A DNA stretch of 7,880 nucleotides from assembly GCA_017999235.1 (NCBI GenBank), contig JAGOBN010000163.1:1-7880 (forward strand), read 5' to 3'. Each line of letters starts with the position of its first letter. The stretch's first letter is position 1. Source of the DNA: Anaerolineales bacterium. GTDB taxonomy: Bacteria; Chloroflexota; Anaerolineae; Anaerolineales; UBA6663. Below, in pieces: positions 6,301-7,880 of this stretch. Below the pieces are notes generated by a model. The model saw nothing but the letters and a program-made list of their open reading frames with translations, was not told the DNA's origin and made no database searches. Position numbers and translations under genes: made by a program.

Positions 6301-7880
6301 AGACGCTCCTGGAGAACGCGCCGGACCGCATCTTCTTCAAAGACCAGCACGGCCGGTATATCCGCGTCAGCGCCGCGCTGGCCACGCAGTTCGGGCTGCG
6401 CCCGGACCAGGTGAACGGCAAAAACGATTTCGATTTCTACCCGGAGGCGCGCGCCCGCCAGATCATCCAGGAAGAGCAGGAGCTCATGCGCGCCGGCGCG
6501 CCGCAATTGGGCCGGCTGGAGCGCGAGGCCTGGCCGGACCGGCCGCCCACCTGGGCGCTCACCAGCAAGCTGATCCTGCGCAACCCGTACGGCCGGCCGG
6601 TGGGCACCTTTGGGATCGCGCGCGATGTCACCGAGCTCAAGCTGGCGCAGGAAGAGGCCCAGCGCCGCGTCCAGCAGCTGCTGGCGGCCGCCGACGTCAG
6701 CCGAACGGTGGGCTCGCTGCTGGACGAGGGCGAGTTGATCCGCCAGTCCGTGGATTTGATCCGCGACCGGTTTGGCCTGTACTACGTGGCGCTCTTCATG
6801 CTGGATGACAGCGCGCATTGGGCGGAGCTGCGGTACGCGGCCGGCGGCGCGCCGGGGGCCGGCGCGCTGCTGCTGCGGACGGGCCATCGGCTGGAGGCCG
6901 GCGGCCAATCCATGGTGGGGTGGACCGTGGCCCACCATCGGGCGCGCATCGCGGCGGATGTGGCCGAGGAGACCGTGCGCTTCGCCAACCCGTTCACGCC
7001 GGACACGCGCTCTGAGATGGCCTTGCCGCTGCTGGCCGGCGACGCCGTCCTCGGCGCGCTGAGCGTGCAGTCCGCGCAGCGCCACGCCTTCACCCAGGCC
7101 GATATCGCCGTGCTGCAGACCCTGGCGGACCAGATCGCCGGCGCGCTGCAGAATGCGCGGCTCTTCCGGCGCGTGGAGCGGCAGGAGTTCAACGCCAGCG
7201 CCCTGGCGCAGATCACCCAGGCGGTGGCCGCCCATGTGGAAGAGGCCCAGGTCTGGGAGAGTCTGGCGGCTGAACTGCAAGGCACCTTCCGCGCCGACGG
7301 CGTCATCATCTACCGCTGGGCGCCGGCCACGGAGACCTTTATCCCGCGCCTGGTGCAGACCGCGCTGGGGGTGGATGAGCCCGCGCCCTGGCCGACGCCC
7401 GGCCAGCCGATTGCAGCCGCGGCGCGTCCGGACCTGCGCGCCACCGTGGCCCGGCGGGCCGGCGCCGTGCGCGAACTGAGCCGGCCCGGCGCCCCCCAGC
7501 GCCGGGAGAGCATGACGGCGGCGCTGGTGGATCAGGAAAACGTGGACAGCGTGGTGGAGGTGCTCCACACCGGGCCGGCCAGCGGCCTGACCGCCGACGA
7601 TCTCACGCTGCTGCAGGCCGGCGTGGCCGCCGCCGCCGCCGCCATCCGCATCGCGCGCCTGTATGCGCTGCAGCGCGAGACGGCCGAGCGCCTGGTGGAA
7701 GTGGACCGGCTGAAGAGCCAGTTCCTGGCCAATATGAGCCACGAGCTGCGCACGCCGCTTAATTCAATCATCGGGTTCTCGCGCGTCATCCTCAAGGGCA
7801 TCGACGGCGAGGTGAATGAGATCCAGCGCCAGGATCTGAGCTCGATCCACAGTTCCGGCCAGCACTTGCTGGGCTTGATC
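2823..7880 (+). CDS. Multi-GAF/PAS membrane sensor histidine kinase, 3' end beyond window
   Basis: An uninterrupted frame of 1686 codons leaves the window without a stop. The protein is a sensor histidine kinase that should autophosphorylate on His and pass the phosphate to a response regulator. Domains by residue: membrane bundle 17-163; coiled coil 183-213; GAF-1 about 215-375; short GAF-like domain 385-480; GAF-3 487-632; GAF-4 640-800; GAF-5 808-975 (divergent); GAF-6 984-1145; PAS 1154-1278; GAF-7 1287-1451; GAF-8 1460-1616 (divergent); HisKA from about 1620. The H-box SHELRTPLN places the phospho-acceptor at H1640. Most GAF modules end in the usual helix of the ENARLF type. ATG 2823 is chosen for its ribosome binding site, the ATGA overlap and because the membrane region follows directly. 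The catalytic ATPase domain and any receiver domain lie outside. Its link to the upstream receptor suggests joint signalling; the signal and target are not visible. Such long multi-GAF kinases are common in Chloroflexota. Confidence 0.92.
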   Translation, partial: MSAAAEVLPHLLRRWRWAALALVGVHGWAALTAGVWAAALPAAGLGLGWLGLSLMERAAPARRARVFAAGLWAAALGALGVNGPTASTALLFLAAAGGTGWLFGAAAGRWTAGLSAGLWLAAGAARSLLGWQPLNPAPAWAELAWLTAGADLLFWAGLGLAAAQRPAAAPAPEGPRPAAPDQTHALEHASEQLSAANRDLLAQAQRLERRAGQWAVSAEVARAAVALHTLPELLDTTVRLIGERFGYYHAGIFLLDEAGDWAVLRAANSAGGRRLLARGHRLRVGQQGLVGFVTATGQPRLALDVGEDAAHFQNPELPETRAEMALPMRARAGLIGALDVQATDRNAFNDDDIAALQTLADQLAVAVDNARLFEQTQRQLETLRGAQPSAAPAALTGREPLAFRYDGVDVVTVKPEGAGARAPRVEGAWQVPIRVAEETLGVLELKRASGDWSLDDLQLTEAIAERMGLALENARLYLEAQANARRTGSLSEAVLALTGPQFDLDELRTRVVERARWLLQADQAELWLPAPDPETVELCAAAGTGPRPALAQRQGPAAGLAGRVFAAGEPEQHQAGALAELAAPLIWQERITGVLVVRQAARHFNREDLSLTQLFAAAAASAIANARLLAETRRRLQELETLNSIGAILSSQADLYTTLRQVGDKVLAIFGVNSGYIGLYDGVTNLIEFPYFLEDGVPSPTPPVPLGQGLSSIVIQTRRPLLINQDAERAMRELGAMVIGQPAQSFLGVPIIVGDDVTGLLNVQSITQAGLFTADDVRLLSIIGANVGVAIENARLFQQTQTALAETEALYQASADLNTAQTFTHLLAALRRHTVLDSAQRLELHYFDRPWTGRQLPEESEIIAHWAAGEPDQPRPRRQTLPVWLSQHFHPELPAILEDLVRDPRLDDAARATYLIHYGAQSAIFMPLVAGGDWVGYLAAFYANSTSFPDGTLRRLASLARQAAVQTENFRATALIERRAQQLVTAAEVSRAAISLTDTEELITQTVELIRERFGLYYVALFLVEPDERWAVLVYATGEAGRQLLEHGHRLEVGGNSMIGWATAQRAARVAQDVDEERVRFANPLLPETRAEMALPLVVGDRLVGALNVQSTQRKAFGDAEMTSLQTMVDQIAIAIRNAQALGELRLAVQALDYERFLLQTLLENAPDRIFFKDQHGRYIRVSAALATQFGLRPDQVNGKNDFDFYPEARARQIIQEEQELMRAGAPQLGRLEREAWPDRPPTWALTSKLILRNPYGRPVGTFGIARDVTELKLAQEEAQRRVQQLLAAADVSRTVGSLLDEGELIRQSVDLIRDRFGLYYVALFMLDDSAHWAELRYAAGGAPGAGALLLRTGHRLEAGGQSMVGWTVAHHRARIAADVAEETVRFANPFTPDTRSEMALPLLAGDAVLGALSVQSAQRHAFTQADIAVLQTLADQIAGALQNARLFRRVERQEFNASALAQITQAVAAHVEEAQVWESLAAELQGTFRADGVIIYRWAPATETFIPRLVQTALGVDEPAPWPTPGQPIAAAARPDLRATVARRAGAVRELSRPGAPQRRESMTAALVDQENVDSVVEVLHTGPASGLTADDLTLLQAGVAAAAAAIRIARLYALQRETAERLVEVDRLKSQFLANMSHELRTPLNSIIGFSRVILKGIDGEVNEIQRQDLSSIHSSGQHLLGLI
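3576..3614 (+). repeat. GAF-coding repeat shared by receptor and kinase genes, copy 2
   Basis: This is the partner of 1963-2001 and encodes IFLLDEAGDWAVL in the kinase's GAF-1. The four differences are one synonymous change in a Leu codon, one in an Asp codon and two within the Tyr/Trp codon. Confidence 0.85.
5772..6257 (+). other. GAF-6 domain of the kinase
   Basis: Residues about 984-1145 form a complete GAF domain. Recognisable marks are the opening helix, the strand around RERFGLYYVALFLVE, the loop ending GHRLEVGG, the region VRFANPLLPETRAEMALPL and the closing helix with AIAIRNAQ. It belongs to the same close subfamily as GAF-7, the kinase's GAF-1 and the receptor's full GAF. It lacks a CH-type chromophore-binding Cys motif and the NKFDE motif of cyclic-nucleotide GAFs, so its ligand cannot be read from sequence. 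Confidence 0.85.
5862..5884 (+). repeat. Internal GAF repeat, exact 23-base match, copy 1
   Basis: These 23 bases, coding FGLYYVA plus the start of the next codon in GAF-6, are identical to 6771-6793 in GAF-7. The copies lie 909 bases (303 codons) apart and in phase. A second exact match of 18 bases (6057-6074 and 6975-6992, coding VRFANP) lies 918 bases apart, the extra 9 bases reflecting a three-codon difference between the modules. Confidence 0.9.
6282..6656 (+). other. PAS domain of the kinase
   Basis: Residues about 1154-1278 read as a PAS domain: an opening helix (YERFLLQTLLENAPD), the strands RIFFKDQHGRYIRVS, an F-helix region with GKNDFDFYPE, the stretch EEQELMRAG, and the closing strand GTFGIARDVTELK. 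The GKxDFDFxPE signature and the ARDVTELK end are typical of PAS domains in sensor kinases, where the fold binds small ligands or mediates dimer signalling. No haem- or flavin-binding residue pattern is evident. It is the only PAS in the visible part of the protein and sits between the two most similar GAF domains. Confidence 0.88.
6681..7175 (+). other. GAF-7 domain of the kinase
   Basis: Residues about 1287-1451 form a complete GAF domain very like GAF-6, sharing RFGLYYVALF, GHRLE.GG.SM.GW, VRFANP and EMALPL. It carries about three extra residues in the Gly/Ala-rich loop near 1331-1341 relative to GAF-6. The closing helix has GALQNARLF. The similarity at DNA level (see the repeat entries) points to a fairly recent internal duplication. 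Confidence 0.85.
6771..6793 (+). repeat. Internal GAF repeat, exact 23-base match, copy 2
   Basis: This is the GAF-7 copy of the exact match at 5862-5884. Synonymous positions are also identical throughout, which is more than protein conservation alone would require, although strong GC-biased codon use contributes. Confidence 0.9.
7680..7880 (+). other. HisKA dimerisation and phospho-acceptor domain (partial)
   Basis: Residues 1620-1686 start the kinase core. A linking helix (RLVEVDRLKSQFLANM) leads into the H-box SHELRTPLNSIIGF with H1640 as the phosphorylated residue, followed by the second helix beginning around EIQRQDLSSIHSSGQHLL. H-E-x-x-T after the His is intact, so the core looks functional as far as it can be seen. 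The window ends inside the second helix; the ATP-binding domain is not covered. Confidence 0.95.

Noticed and set aside
1849..7679. Phytochrome or cyanobacteriochrome-type GAF photosensors
   Set aside because: Cys residues occur (for example in SELCLPL and VELCAAAG), but none sits in the Cys-His context of a bilin-binding GAF, and no PHY domain follows.
5805..7742. Long antisense open frame of 645 codons
   Set aside because: It lies opposite the kinase frame, has a His/Gln/Arg/Gly-rich composition with no recognisable domain, and is the kind of open frame expected opposite a GC-rich gene. The + strand gives continuous GAF, PAS and HisKA domains here.

Overview
The window is about 70% G+C by eye, densely coding on the + strand, and holds two overlapping genes for large membrane-anchored signal-transduction proteins. 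Proteins that stack many GAF domains ahead of a HisKA domain whose start reads roughly FLANMSHELRTPLNSIIGF and continues to SSGQHLLGLI are typical of Chloroflexota (Anaerolineae and relatives). That phylum is my best guess from protein style alone; there is no rRNA or marker gene here to confirm it.

Layout: bases 1-24 are a short leader with no identifiable promoter, and an upstream gene may run into it. Bases 25-2826 encode a 933-residue receptor: about seven N-terminal membrane helices, a roughly 310-residue extracytoplasmic Cache-like region, an eighth helix, a HAMP linker, a coiled coil, one full GAF domain, one short GAF-like domain, and then only the start of a third GAF. It has no kinase, cyclase, GGDEF or methyl-accepting output domain. 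From base 2823 a second frame runs without a stop to the window edge (1686 codons). It encodes a sensor histidine kinase with an N-terminal membrane bundle, a coiled coil, about eight GAF or GAF-like modules, one PAS domain between GAF-6 and GAF-7, and the beginning of a HisKA domain with the phospho-acceptor His at residue 1640. The ATP-binding domain and any receiver domain would lie beyond base 7880.

The two genes overlap by 4 bases (ATGA), so they are very probably co-transcribed and translationally coupled. The receptor lacks an output and the kinase lacks an obvious extracytoplasmic sensor, so a reasonable inference is that they work as a pair: the receptor senses an external ligand and its HAMP/GAF stalk modulates the kinase, which also integrates cytoplasmic signals. 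Their GAF domains are paralogous, with near-identical DNA stretches between the genes and within the kinase, so the locus grew by domain duplication. No RNA genes, mobile elements, CRISPR arrays, riboswitches or terminators are visible, and no intergenic stretch exceeds 24 bases.
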